DNA of 64,000 bases from Firmicutes bacterium UBA2116 (GCA_002331025.1 DCYG01000024.1:3262-67261), one strand, 5' to 3'. Numbered from the stretch's first letter, positions 37,268 through 45,153 are shown. The notes: generated from the sequence alone by a model not told the origin. Program-made: numbers and translations.

Positions 37268-37307
37268 CTTATCAAAAAGGCACTCTGTTGAGTGTTTTTT
37301 TGATAAG
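37268..37307. terminator. Bidirectional terminator between yebC and mntP
   Basis: A nearly perfect 18-base-pair palindrome (CTTATCAAAAA... at 37268 and ...TTTTTGATAAG at 37297) with loop TGTT. Its A-run and T-run suit both transcripts. Confidence 0.9.
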
Positions 37308-37316
37308 AGTAAAAAT

Positions 37317-37889
37317 CTAACCCAGTGTATGCTCCAAAAAAATCTTAACACCTATAAAAATAAGTATTGCTCCGCCTAATATTTCAGCCTTCTGTTTAAA
37401 CATTTCACCGCATTTTTTTCCCAGATGAGATCCGACTAATGAAGTAATAAATGTTATAATTCCAATAGACAATACGGCAATGATTATATTTACCTTCATA
37501 ACCGCAAATCCAATTCCTACCGCAAATGCATCTATGCTTGTTGCAATTGCCTGCAATATAAGTGTTTTAAAGGTAAGCCTTTTATCACCGGTCAAGCAGG
37601 ATTCGGGACATTTGTACTCTTTTATTGCTTCGACTATCATCTTACCTCCGATAATTGAAAGTAAAATCAACGCAATCCAGTGGTCTAAGAATAAAACAGC
37701 TTCACTGAAGAGTGAACCGGCCAGAAAACCGAGTAAAGGCATGATTGCCTGAAAAAGACCAAATGCAAAGGCGGTTGATAAGATGTCTTTTTTATTGTAT
37801 TTTGAATAACACATACCATTGGAAATTGAAACGGCACATGCATCCATTGACAATCCAATGGATGTAAAAAAAAGTGTAATTACGCTCAT
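37317..37889 (-). CDS. mntP: Manganese efflux pump MntP
   Basis: The 190-residue membrane protein has six hydrophobic segments in two three-helix repeats, with SIGLSMDACAVSISNG in the first and ATSIDAFAVGIGFAV in the second (conserved Asp residues in each). This is the MntP layout for Mn(II) export. No yybP-ykoY manganese riboswitch is visible upstream. It is convergent with yebC. Confidence 0.93.
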   Translation of the reverse strand: MSVITLFFTSIGLSMDACAVSISNGMCYSKYNKKDILSTAFAFGLFQAIMPLLGFLAGSLFSEAVLFLDHWIALILLSIIGGKMIVEAIKEYKCPESCLTGDKRLTFKTLILQAIATSIDAFAVGIGFAVMKVNIIIAVLSIGIITFITSLVGSHLGKKCGEMFKQKAEILGGAILIFIGVKIFLEHTLG

Positions 37890-37990
37890 CAGTCATTTCT
37901 CCATTAAAATATTTTAACATTATATCAAAATACAAGCAGTATAACAAGTATAATCATCAAAAATAAATTATTAAAATTTTAACAAAAAGA

Positions 37991-38050
37991 TTGCTTCATT
38001 GAAGCTTATGATGTATAATAAGGACAAGTACAGTTTGATAATTAACAAAC
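37991..38050 (+). promoter_or_regulatory. Promoter-operator of a collapsed operon copy
   Basis: TTGCTT (37991) and TATAAT (38014) are spaced 17 bases. The palindrome GTTTGATAATTAACAAAC follows at 38033-38050. The same three parts recur in the same order at 38211-38286 before the ferredoxin/AOR operon. No gene follows this copy. Confidence 0.6.
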
Positions 38051-38115
38051 GTAAACAAAATAATGATTTGCATATGGACCTGTAAATTTAAGTTTATAGG
38101 TTCTGAATAAATACG

Positions 38116-38174
38116 TTAGCTAATAATTTTTTTATATTGCCGGTACCGGATTTTATTGGTGCCGGTCTTTTTTT
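38116..38174 (+). terminator. Terminator copy matching the tatA terminator
   Basis: About 57 bases here match 42681-42738 (end of tatA plus terminator) with one indel and one substitution. The hairpin is CCGGTACC/GGTGCCGG followed by seven T. The sequence just upstream (near 38080-38115) also resembles the 3' end of tatA. It marks the tail of a deleted operon copy. Confidence 0.75.
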
Positions 38175-38210
38175 GTTAAAAAATAAATTGATAAATTTTT
38201 ATTAAATGGG

Positions 38211-38286
38211 TTGCTTAATAAATATTATTAATATATAATATTAGGCAAGCCCAATTAGGCGTGCCCAAGTTTGATAATTAACAAAC
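38211..38286 (+). promoter_or_regulatory. Promoter and operators of the ferredoxin/AOR operon
   Basis: TTGCTT (38211) and TATAAT (38234) are spaced 17 bases. Around and after the start site lie two direct copies of ATTAGGC-NN-GCCCAA (38240 and 38254), each holding a GGC-NN-GCC dyad. Next comes the palindrome GTTTGATAATTAACAAAC (38269). These are good candidates for regulator binding. The regulator is not identified. Confidence 0.6.
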
Positions 38287-38323
38287 TAGTGGTTCAATAT
38301 ACATAATGAAGGGAGAGATATTA

Positions 38324-38989
38324 TTGTCTATTAATGAAGCAAAGAAAAGCTTTCTTGAAAGAGAGACTACAAGACGGGAATTTTTAAAAATGTCCGGAAA
38401 AGGAATCGGCGGTACATTTATTTCATTATCACTTTTAAATCTTTTAGGTTGTACAAACCCTAATGTAGAAGAGGTTGCGGTATTTCCTTTGGCACAAGGT
38501 GTTTTAATTGCGGACAGGTCAAAATGTACCGGATGTCAAAGGTGTGAAACAAATTGTACTTTAGCAAACGATGGAAAGGTTATGCCTTATATATCAAGAA
38601 TTAAAGTAAGCAGAAACTATAATTACGGTACTGAAGGACCTAAATTGGCTTATTGGAGAGAAGACGGACAATTTGGTAATTTGGTGATGTCACCTGTAAC
38701 ATGCAGGCAATGTGCTGAACCATATTGTGGAAAAGCTTGCCCGGTTGGAGCAATTGAAGTAAATAAAATCGGGGCGAGGGTCGTTAATGATGAAAAATGT
38801 GTAGGCTGCGGGAACTGTACAAAGGCATGCCCGTGGATTTTGCCTACAGTCGATCCTGAAACCAATAAATCCACAAAATGTATCAATTGCGGAATGTGCG
38901 CAACTAATTGTCCTACAGGTGCATTGCAAATAGTTGCATGGGATGAGGTCAAATATGCTATGCGTAAATTAGGCTATAAAGCTGTTTAA
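38324..38989 (+). CDS. Tat-type 4Fe-4S ferredoxin-like protein, AOR partner
   Basis: The 221-residue protein has a twin-arginine signal (TTRREFLKMSG) whose hydrophobic part ends in LLGC, which may be a lipobox. Four cysteine groups follow, each fit for a [4Fe-4S] cluster: CTGCQRCETNC, CRQCAEPYCGKACP, CVGCGNCTKACP and CINCGMCATNCP. This resembles DmsB/YdhY-type electron-transfer subunits. The TTG at 38324 follows AAGGGAGAG; an ATG at 38306 precedes that site. It is first in the operon, 48 bases before the AOR gene, and probably passes electrons to or from it. A Tat signal means folded export. Confidence 0.85.
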   Translation: MSINEAKKSFLERETTRREFLKMSGKGIGGTFISLSLLNLLGCTNPNVEEVAVFPLAQGVLIADRSKCTGCQRCETNCTLANDGKVMPYISRIKVSRNYNYGTEGPKLAYWREDGQFGNLVMSPVTCRQCAEPYCGKACPVGAIEVNKIGARVVNDEKCVGCGNCTKACPWILPTVDPETNKSTKCINCGMCATNCPTGALQIVAWDEVKYAMRKLGYKAV

Positions 38990-39037
38990 TTATCTTATTT
39001 TATGCTTATAAAAATATAATGATTTGGAGGAATAAAT

Positions 39038-41143
39038 ATGTCTATAGGCGGATGGACCGGTAAAATTTTAAGAGTTAATTTAACAAATGGAAAAATAAGT
39101 TCCGTAGATACTAGTAAATATCAGGATTATATAGGTGGAATGGGTATTGCTTATAAAATTATGTTTGATGAAGTACCACTAGGCACAAAACCATATGATC
39201 CCGAAAACAAAATAATATTTGGTTCCGGACCATTATGTGGAAGTGGTGTTCCATGTAGTTCAAGAACAAATATTACATCATTATATCCGGGAAATGACAA
39301 AAATTTAGTTACAGACAGTCATATGGGTGGAAATTTTGCTGCATTTTTAAAATATGCAGGATGGGATATGATAATAATTGAAGGAGCATCTAAAAAACCG
39401 GTTTGGCTAAGAATTGAAAATGATGATGTAACTATAGAAGATGCCTCTTTTGTATGGGGAACCGGAATCTTTAATACAACAGCTCAAATAGCATCAGTTA
39501 TGGGAAAAGAAACCTGTGTGGCAGCTATTGGACAGTCAGGAGAAAACATGGTTCCTATGTCTGTTATTATGAACGGATCTTCTCACTCAGCAGGTGGTCA
39601 TGGCGGAGTAATGGGCTCAAAGAAATTAAAAGCTATAGGTGTTATAGGAACAGGTTCTATTAAAATAGGGAAAGACAGAACGGACCTTATGAAATTAGAT
39701 ACTTACATGTTAAAAGATATAATTGGTGCTAACAACCAACATGTTGTTCCAAGCACACCTCAGCCATGGGCCGAGTTCAGTGATGAAGCAAGCCGTTGGA
39801 CTGCAAAAGAAGGACTTCATTGGGGAGCATCATCAAGCAATGTTGAAACAGGACTTTGCCCTCCCGGCGATATAAACAAAGTTGGATACCGTACACAGAA
39901 AGCTACAAAAGACCTTGGAGCAGTAGCGGAAAAATATACCGTTAGAATGGGTGGATGTCATTCGTGCCCAATTAGATGCCATGCTCAAGTGTATGTTCCT
40001 AAAATAAAAGAAAAATATGGTCTTTCACCATATGCTGCGAACACTTGTATGGGTTGGAGCTCTCCAAATACTGTAATGATTAAAGGTGTACAGGATCAAT
40101 TTGAAGAAGGCGACAAGAGTATGATTGGTAAAGTTGTAGGTGCCCAGGTAGCTGACGATTACGGAGTATGGTGCAATTACGGCGAAATAGGAAGAGATTT
40201 AAAATATGCATATGAAAATGGAATATTAAAGGAAGTATTATCAGAAGAAGAGTATAACAGCATTCCTTGGGATTTGTTAGAAGCAGGTGACCCTGGATTC
40301 TTACTTGATTTTTATAGAAGAATTGCATTAAAAGAAGGAGAATTAAGTCATTTAGGAGATGGCACATATTTTATAGCTAAGAGATGGAACTTCGGTGAAG
40401 ATTTCTGGAATGCTCCAAGTTCTAAAATGTGGTCTCCTTTAGGTTATCCATTACACCATTCAAGTGAAGCAGGTGCTCAAGTAGGGGCTGTAATTAACTG
40501 CTTATTCAATAGAGACCCTATGTGCCACACACACAGCAATTTCCTCGGTGCCGGATTACCGATAGATATACTTAAAGAAATAGGTGCAGAAATTTGGGGT
40601 TCTGCTGACGCAGTTGACGCACCGGCAAACTATACACCTATGAATGAGTATAAAGCAAAATTTGCTAAATGGAGTATCGTAAGAAACTGTTTACACGACT
40701 CGCTGACACTATGTAATTGGATGTGGCCTATGGTGACTTCACCTGTTAAAGAAAGAAATTATCGTGGAGATACTACATTAGAAGCTCAATATTTCTCAGT
40801 AGTAACCGGTATAGATACTACAGAAGAAGAGTTGGATATAGCGGCAGAGAGAATTCTAACATTACACAGAGCATTAACGGTAAAGGAAATGGGTACTGTT
40901 GATATGAGAAAAGAACATGATTTGATGACTGACTGGATATTTGACAAGGACCCTGACAAGAAAGCCTTCACTCCTGGAACAACCAAACTTGACAGAGAAG
41001 ATATGCAGATTGCACTTACAATGTTTTATAAAGAAATGGGATGGGATGAAAAAACAGGAGCACCAACAAAAGCAACATTAGAAAGACTGGGAATGCACGA
41101 TGTTGCGGATGAACTTGGAAAATTAGGCTTATTGCCTTTTTAA
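39038..41143 (+). CDS. Aldehyde ferredoxin oxidoreductase family protein
   Basis: The 701-residue enzyme matches the AOR family. It has the N-terminal GWTGKILRVNLTNGKI and DYIGGMGIAYKIM blocks, SSRTNITSLYPG, a [4Fe-4S] ligand set C307-x2-C310-x3-C314 (GGCHSCPIRCH), and a likely fourth Cys near 490 (NCLFNRDPMC). AOR enzymes hold a tungsten or molybdenum bis-pterin cofactor and oxidize aldehydes or reduce acids. It lacks its own signal peptide. With a Tat-type ferredoxin and TatA in the same operon it could be exported with its partner, or the pair may act at the membrane. The arrangement is like E. coli YdhY-YdhV. Substrate is unknown. Confidence 0.92.
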   Translation: MSIGGWTGKILRVNLTNGKISSVDTSKYQDYIGGMGIAYKIMFDEVPLGTKPYDPENKIIFGSGPLCGSGVPCSSRTNITSLYPGNDKNLVTDSHMGGNFAAFLKYAGWDMIIIEGASKKPVWLRIENDDVTIEDASFVWGTGIFNTTAQIASVMGKETCVAAIGQSGENMVPMSVIMNGSSHSAGGHGGVMGSKKLKAIGVIGTGSIKIGKDRTDLMKLDTYMLKDIIGANNQHVVPSTPQPWAEFSDEASRWTAKEGLHWGASSSNVETGLCPPGDINKVGYRTQKATKDLGAVAEKYTVRMGGCHSCPIRCHAQVYVPKIKEKYGLSPYAANTCMGWSSPNTVMIKGVQDQFEEGDKSMIGKVVGAQVADDYGVWCNYGEIGRDLKYAYENGILKEVLSEEEYNSIPWDLLEAGDPGFLLDFYRRIALKEGELSHLGDGTYFIAKRWNFGEDFWNAPSSKMWSPLGYPLHHSSEAGAQVGAVINCLFNRDPMCHTHSNFLGAGLPIDILKEIGAEIWGSADAVDAPANYTPMNEYKAKFAKWSIVRNCLHDSLTLCNWMWPMVTSPVKERNYRGDTTLEAQYFSVVTGIDTTEEELDIAAERILTLHRALTVKEMGTVDMRKEHDLMTDWIFDKDPDKKAFTPGTTKLDREDMQIALTMFYKEMGWDEKTGAPTKATLERLGMHDVADELGKLGLLPF

Positions 41144-41167
41144 TATTAATCCTAAGGAGGAATAATA

Positions 41168-41734
41168 GTGTCTAATGAAAATTCAAATAACGAAGTTCTT
41201 CTTGAAGATTTAGAGTTCACGGCAAAGTATATAAGGGAAAACTCATCAAATGGGAAATTTATAAAATATAATGACTTTTTCTTTGAACCTATTAATTTAA
41301 ACGAAGAAGATAAAGAAATATTCTTTGATAAGTTATTTAACAGTGAAGAATTTAGTGATATAAAAGAGCTGAAAGGAAAAAAAACCATATACTTCTATTC
41401 TGAAAAAGAAATGACTGACAGTTATGCTCAATTACTTTTCAGGATAGAAGAAAAGGATTTGTTAAAAATGATTGCTCAAACTGTCAGATATAACTCTAAG
41501 AGATATCCAAAGACTACAAGCTTAAATGTATTCTTAAAGGAACCGTATTGCTTGAAAAAGGAAGAGTTATCAGACATTATCAATCAGTATAAAAATATTC
41601 AGGAATATAAAGATATTAAAGAAACAAAAGCTTCTAATGGAGTTGTATGTTTATATTCTGAGGAGTATTTGACAAGGGATTATGCAACTGCTTTAACAGA
41701 GTGGGCAGAAGTAATTCGTGAAGAAAATCCGTAA
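41168..41734 (+). CDS. Two-repeat protein of unknown function in the AOR operon
   Basis: This 188-residue protein is built of two copies of one unit of about 65-90 residues. Matching parts are FFFEPINLNEEDKEIFF...FSDIKELKG...YFYSEKEMTDSYAQLLF and VFLKEPYCLKKEELSDI...YKDIKETKA...LYSEEYLTRDYATALTEW. No cysteine cluster, signal peptide or membrane helix is visible. I do not firmly recognize the family; its position suggests a YdhW-like accessory protein for the AOR enzyme. The start is GTG at 41168 after AAGGAGG. It lies 24 bases after the AOR gene and 13 before fdhD. Confidence 0.75.
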   Translation: MSNENSNNEVLLEDLEFTAKYIRENSSNGKFIKYNDFFFEPINLNEEDKEIFFDKLFNSEEFSDIKELKGKKTIYFYSEKEMTDSYAQLLFRIEEKDLLKMIAQTVRYNSKRYPKTTSLNVFLKEPYCLKKEELSDIINQYKNIQEYKDIKETKASNGVVCLYSEEYLTRDYATALTEWAEVIREENP

Positions 41735-41747
41735 AAGGGGACTAATT

Positions 41748-42485
41748 ATGAAAGAGACAATGGTTTTACAAAAAGTTAATATTTGCGAAGAAGAGCCGGT
41801 ACAGCTTTTACTGAACGGTAAAGATTTAGTAACTTTCATGTGTACTCCAAACGAGCTTAAGGAACTAGCCATGGGTCATCTTTTAAGTCGTGGTATAATC
41901 AAAAGTGTAAAAGATATAACATCTTTGGGAGCTTGTAAAGATATGAAAATGATCTTTGCAACCTCCTCCATTGAGGTTGACTTTGGCGGTATAGAATTAA
42001 ATACAGTGTTGAGCAGCGGATGTGGCAGTGGTGTCAAATTCAATGAATCAATAGCTAAGCTTCCTAAAATTGAATCAGACTTCCATATTTCAATAGAAAA
42101 AGTAAAAAAAATAGCTATTGAAATGTTTTCTAAAGCAAACATGTATAGAAAATATGGCGGGATGCATTGTGCAGCATTATCAGACGGAAGAGAAATACTT
42201 GCATTATCCGAAGATGTAGGCAGACACAATGCGGTAGATAAAGTTTTAGGAAAGGGGATACTTAAGGAAGTTAATTTCAGCAGTACCATGCTTATGACAA
42301 CAGGCAGAATATCAACAGATATGATATTAAAAGCAGCAAATGTAGCATGCCCCTTTGTTGTTTCGAGAAGCATACCAACAACATCAGCATTAGAATTAGC
42401 AAATAATTTAGGTATTACCGTAATCGGAAGGATAAATTCGAGCAATCCGATAGTGTATATGTATGAAGAAAGAATAGCGATTTAA
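41748..42485 (+). CDS. fdhD: Formate dehydrogenase accessory sulfurtransferase FdhD
   Basis: The 245-residue protein matches FdhD, which transfers sulfur from a cysteine desulfurase to the molybdenum or tungsten of bis-pterin enzymes. Visible blocks are FMCTPNELKELAMGHLLSRGII, MHCAALSDG, DVGRHNAVDKV, TTGRISTDMILKAA and VSRSIPTTSALELA. The active loop reads SSGCGSG with one cysteine, where the E. coli protein has CxxC. The ATG at 41748 follows AAAAGGGG; the frame extends upstream into the previous gene. Its presence supports the AOR enzyme needing a sulfido ligand. Confidence 0.9.
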   Translation: MKETMVLQKVNICEEEPVQLLLNGKDLVTFMCTPNELKELAMGHLLSRGIIKSVKDITSLGACKDMKMIFATSSIEVDFGGIELNTVLSSGCGSGVKFNESIAKLPKIESDFHISIEKVKKIAIEMFSKANMYRKYGGMHCAALSDGREILALSEDVGRHNAVDKVLGKGILKEVNFSSTMLMTTGRISTDMILKAANVACPFVVSRSIPTTSALELANNLGITVIGRINSSNPIVYMYEERIAI

Positions 42486-42499
42486 GAAAGGAGATATTT

Positions 42500-42688
42500 A
42501 TGTTTAGATTAGGAGCAGGAGAATTAATATTAATATTGGCAATTGCTTTAGTTATTTTCGGACCGGCTAAGTTACCCGAAATAGGTAAATCATTGGGAGA
42601 AGCCATAAATAACTTTAAAGGATATGCAAATAAAGCACAAAAAGAGTTGGAAGTAGACTTAAATAATTCTGATAAAAAGGCTAGCTAA
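42500..42688 (+). CDS. tatA: Sec-independent protein translocase TatA/E
   Basis: The 62-residue protein has the TatA layout: one N-terminal membrane helix (about 6-20), the FGPAKLPEIGKSLGEAI hinge and amphipathic helix, and a polar tail. It starts after AAAGGAG, 14 bases after fdhD. TatC is not in the window. Being last in the AOR operon, it is probably dedicated to export of the Tat-type ferredoxin, possibly with the AOR enzyme bound. Confidence 0.93.
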   Translation: MFRLGAGELILILAIALVIFGPAKLPEIGKSLGEAINNFKGYANKAQKELEVDLNNSDKKAS

Positions 42689-42738
42689 TAATTTTTTATA
42701 TTGCCGGTACCGGATTTAATTGGTGCCGGTCTTTTTTT
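42689..42738 (+). terminator. Terminator of the AOR operon
   Basis: CCGGTACC and GGTGCCGG pair, followed by seven T. It is the near-identical sister of the terminator at 38116-38174. Confidence 0.9.
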
Positions 42739-42750
42739 CTATATTAATTA

Positions 42751-42800
42751 TTGACATATATCTTTTATAGGAATATAATTTGTATAAAATGACATATGTC
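42751..42800 (+). promoter_or_regulatory. Promoter with GACATATGTC operator pair (1 of 3)
   Basis: TTGACA (42751) and TATAAT (42774) are spaced 17 bases. GACATATATC overlaps the -35 at 42753, and the perfect palindrome GACATATGTC lies at 42791-42800, just after the expected start. The two sites are 38 bases apart. It drives the glutamate-synthase-like gene and prxU. Confidence 0.8.
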
Positions 42801-42822
42801 AAAAATACATGGAGGTAACAAT

Positions 42823-44373
42823 ATGAGTTATAGCCCACCGCTTGGAAGCACAATAAGTCATACAAAACTCAGAACCCCTGAAAACGTTTCTAAATTCTCG
42901 GGAATGTGTGCGGTATGCACTTCAAATTGTATCGGTACTTGTGAAATAGGTTTGTCTGCTTTGAGAGGCTCTGAAGCGATTTATCCCTTTGAAACTGATA
43001 TAAACCAATTTGCTTCAGAAAAAAATTATCCACTCGACTTTTCTCATTTTAATATTAACGGCAGGGTGTTCGGGGCATTAGGGTGTGATATAAACGTAGA
43101 GGCAGCTACATTTCCAAAGGCTGATATTAAGACATACTTCGGAAAGAAAAATAAGATTGAAATTTCCGCTCCTTTTATATTGCCTGCAATGGCTAAATTA
43201 AATTGGAAAGACTATTTTGCAGGTGCGGCTATGGCCGGTGTGTTGGTAGTTATAGGTGAGGATGTGGTTGCAAAGGATAAAAATTTAGTGCTGAAAAATG
43301 GCAAAGTTGTTTCATCTCCACTTATTGACGAAATGGTAAATTCATTCAGGCAATACTACAGAGGATTAGGAGATATTGTTCTTCAGGCAAATTATGATGA
43401 TGAAAACTTAGGTGTACTCGACTATGCAATTACAAAGTTAGGTGTTAAATCAGTAGAACTTAAATTCGGTCAGGCAGCTAAAGGCATACAGGGAATGGGC
43501 AGGGTCAAGGATATAAATGACGCTTTGAAGTTTAAAAAGATGGGATATTTATTATACCCTGACCCTGAAGATCCGAAAATTTCCGAAAATTACTTGAAAG
43601 GTAAGGGACAAGTATTTGAAAAAATCGGAAAACTCCCCATGTGGGATGAAGAAACACTTGTAAACCGTGTAAACAAATTGAGAGAATTAGGTGCCGAGCA
43701 TGTTTGCTTTAAAACAGGACCTTTTGACTTAAAGGATTTAGTGAGAATATTAAAGACAGCAGCGGAGGCGGAAGTAGATTTGGTAACATTTGACGGCGCG
43801 GGAGGCGGCAGCGGAAACAGTCCCGCTAAGATGATGAATGAATGGGGTATCCCCACTGTTTATTTGGAAAGTATGCTTCATAGTATATTAAAAAGAATGT
43901 ATTTAAAAGAGTATAATTTGCCGCAGGTTGCAATAGCAGGCGGATTTGCTGCAGAAGACCAAATTTTCAAGGGATTGGCCCTCGGTGCTCCATATATTAA
44001 CTTTGTTGCAATAGGCAGAGCATCAATGGCAGCCGCTATGACCGGCAGGCAAATAGATGAATTAATTAAAAAGGGAGCACTTCCAAAAGATTATCAACGC
44101 TTCGGAGAATCAAAAGAAGATGTTTTCTCTGATATAAGAGAACTAAAGCTCTATTACGAAAATGCATCGGATATATCAGGAGGAGCCATAGGAGTGTATT
44201 CATATATTAACAGAGTTTCAGCCGGACTAAAGCAATTAATGGCGTTGAACCGAAAATTTAAGTTAGATTATATAGACAGAAGCGATATTATCCCTATGAC
44301 AGAACTTTCAGCTCAGGTAAGCGGCATAGATACATATGATGATATATTGGTAAGAGAATTAAATAATCTTTAA
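42823..44373 (+). CDS. Glutamate synthase-like FMN-binding protein
   Basis: The 516-residue protein has the FMN-binding TIM-barrel of the glutamate synthase large subunit at about 150-440, with TFDGAGGGSGNSPAKMMNEWGIPT and IAGGFAAEDQIFKGLALGA. It lacks the glutaminase domain. The N-terminus carries C29-x2-C32-x3-C36-x3-C40, suited to a metal or Fe-S cluster. Such stand-alone barrels are archaeal-type GltS-like proteins, but the reaction here may differ. The ATG at 42823 follows GGAGG; an upstream frame start lies inside the operator. It is followed by prxU in the same operon, which suggests a redox role. Confidence 0.82.
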   Translation: MSYSPPLGSTISHTKLRTPENVSKFSGMCAVCTSNCIGTCEIGLSALRGSEAIYPFETDINQFASEKNYPLDFSHFNINGRVFGALGCDINVEAATFPKADIKTYFGKKNKIEISAPFILPAMAKLNWKDYFAGAAMAGVLVVIGEDVVAKDKNLVLKNGKVVSSPLIDEMVNSFRQYYRGLGDIVLQANYDDENLGVLDYAITKLGVKSVELKFGQAAKGIQGMGRVKDINDALKFKKMGYLLYPDPEDPKISENYLKGKGQVFEKIGKLPMWDEETLVNRVNKLRELGAEHVCFKTGPFDLKDLVRILKTAAEAEVDLVTFDGAGGGSGNSPAKMMNEWGIPTVYLESMLHSILKRMYLKEYNLPQVAIAGGFAAEDQIFKGLALGAPYINFVAIGRASMAAAMTGRQIDELIKKGALPKDYQRFGESKEDVFSDIRELKLYYENASDISGGAIGVYSYINRVSAGLKQLMALNRKFKLDYIDRSDIIPMTELSAQVSGIDTYDDILVRELNNL

Positions 44374-44433
44374 CAGTTTAAATTGGATATTGTTGGGTAT
44401 AAGGTTGAAGGGTTTAAAGAAAGGAGGCAAGCT

Positions 44434-45153
44434 ATGGAAGAAGTAAAAGTAGGTTGCGCAGTAATACCGGAAGTGGAGGAAGTGACTGATACAGTTAAAA
44501 CAGAACCCATTTCTGCAAATGAACTTAAGGAGGAAAAGAAAATGATTAAAGTTGGAAGACCGGCGCCAAATTTCAAAGCGCAGGCATTTTTTCAGGGAAA
44601 ATTCGTAAACGTTAGTTTGGACGATTACAAAGGTAAATGGGTATATTTATGTTTCTACCCGGGAGATTTTACATTTGTATGAGCTACGGAAGTAGCAGCA
44701 GTTGCTGCTAAAAACAAAGAATTCGAAGAATTAGGAGCTCAAGTATTATCCTGCAGCGTTGATTCGGTATTTACCCATAAAGTATGGAACGATAGTGAAT
44801 TATCCAAGATGATAGATGGCGATATTCCGTTCCCTATGCTATCAGATCAAAATGGGGATATAGGAAAAATGTACGGTATTTATGATGAAGTAGGAGGTAC
44901 CGAAACAAGAGGCAGGTTTATTATAGATCCTGATGGTATAGTTCAGGGCTTTGAGGTATTAACACCTCCTGTAGGCAGAAACGTATCAGAAGGAATTCGA
45001 CAATTAAAAGCATACCAGCTTGTCAGAAAAACAGGCGGTGCAGAAGTAACACCATCGGGTTGGAAACCGGGCAGGAAAACATTAAAGCCGGGACCTGACT
45101 TAGTAGGCAACGTGTGGAAGGAATGGACAGTTAAGGACGCCTTTGATGAATAA
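44434..45153 (+). CDS. prxU: Selenocysteine-containing peroxiredoxin
   Basis: The frame is open except for one TGA at 44680-44682. That codon stands exactly at the peroxidatic cysteine of a peroxiredoxin (GDFTFV-Sec-ATE; ordinary enzymes read FTFVCPTE). Downstream the same frame continues through a full Prx fold (SVDSVFTHKVWN, FPMLSDQNGDIGKMYGIYD, RGRFIIDPDG). Read as selenocysteine the protein has 239 residues with Sec83. A second start with AAGGAGG at 44542 would give 203 residues with Sec47. The N-terminal extension contains one Cys. This matches known Clostridial PrxU proteins, which reduce peroxides. No C-terminal VCP resolving motif is seen. Confidence 0.88.
44683..44712 (+). promoter_or_regulatory. 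Putative bacterial SECIS element
   Basis: AGCAGC-AGTT-GCTGCT (44694-44709) forms a six-base-pair stem whose loop begins 17 bases after the TGA. Its second loop base is G, as bacterial SECIS rules require. It lies within the coding sequence as expected. Confidence 0.7.

Noticed and set aside
37890..37990. yybP-ykoY manganese riboswitch before mntP
   Set aside because: No conserved core is seen in the roughly 100 bases upstream of mntP.
38025..38180. Molybdenum cofactor riboswitch before the AOR operon
   Set aside because: The conserved Moco RNA sequence blocks are not found; the segment is better explained as fused head and tail of an operon copy.
38269..38286. Rex redox-repressor site
   Set aside because: The dyad GTTTGATAATTAACAAAC has no central four-base spacer and only one half fits the Rex consensus.
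41876..42445. 189-codon open frame antisense to fdhD
   Set aside because: It is a shadow of a well-recognized gene with no motif of its own.
44680..44682. TGA read as a nonsense mutation splitting a peroxiredoxin pseudogene
   Set aside because: The codon replaces exactly the catalytic Cys, the frame is intact on both sides and a SECIS-like hairpin follows; selenocysteine is the better reading.
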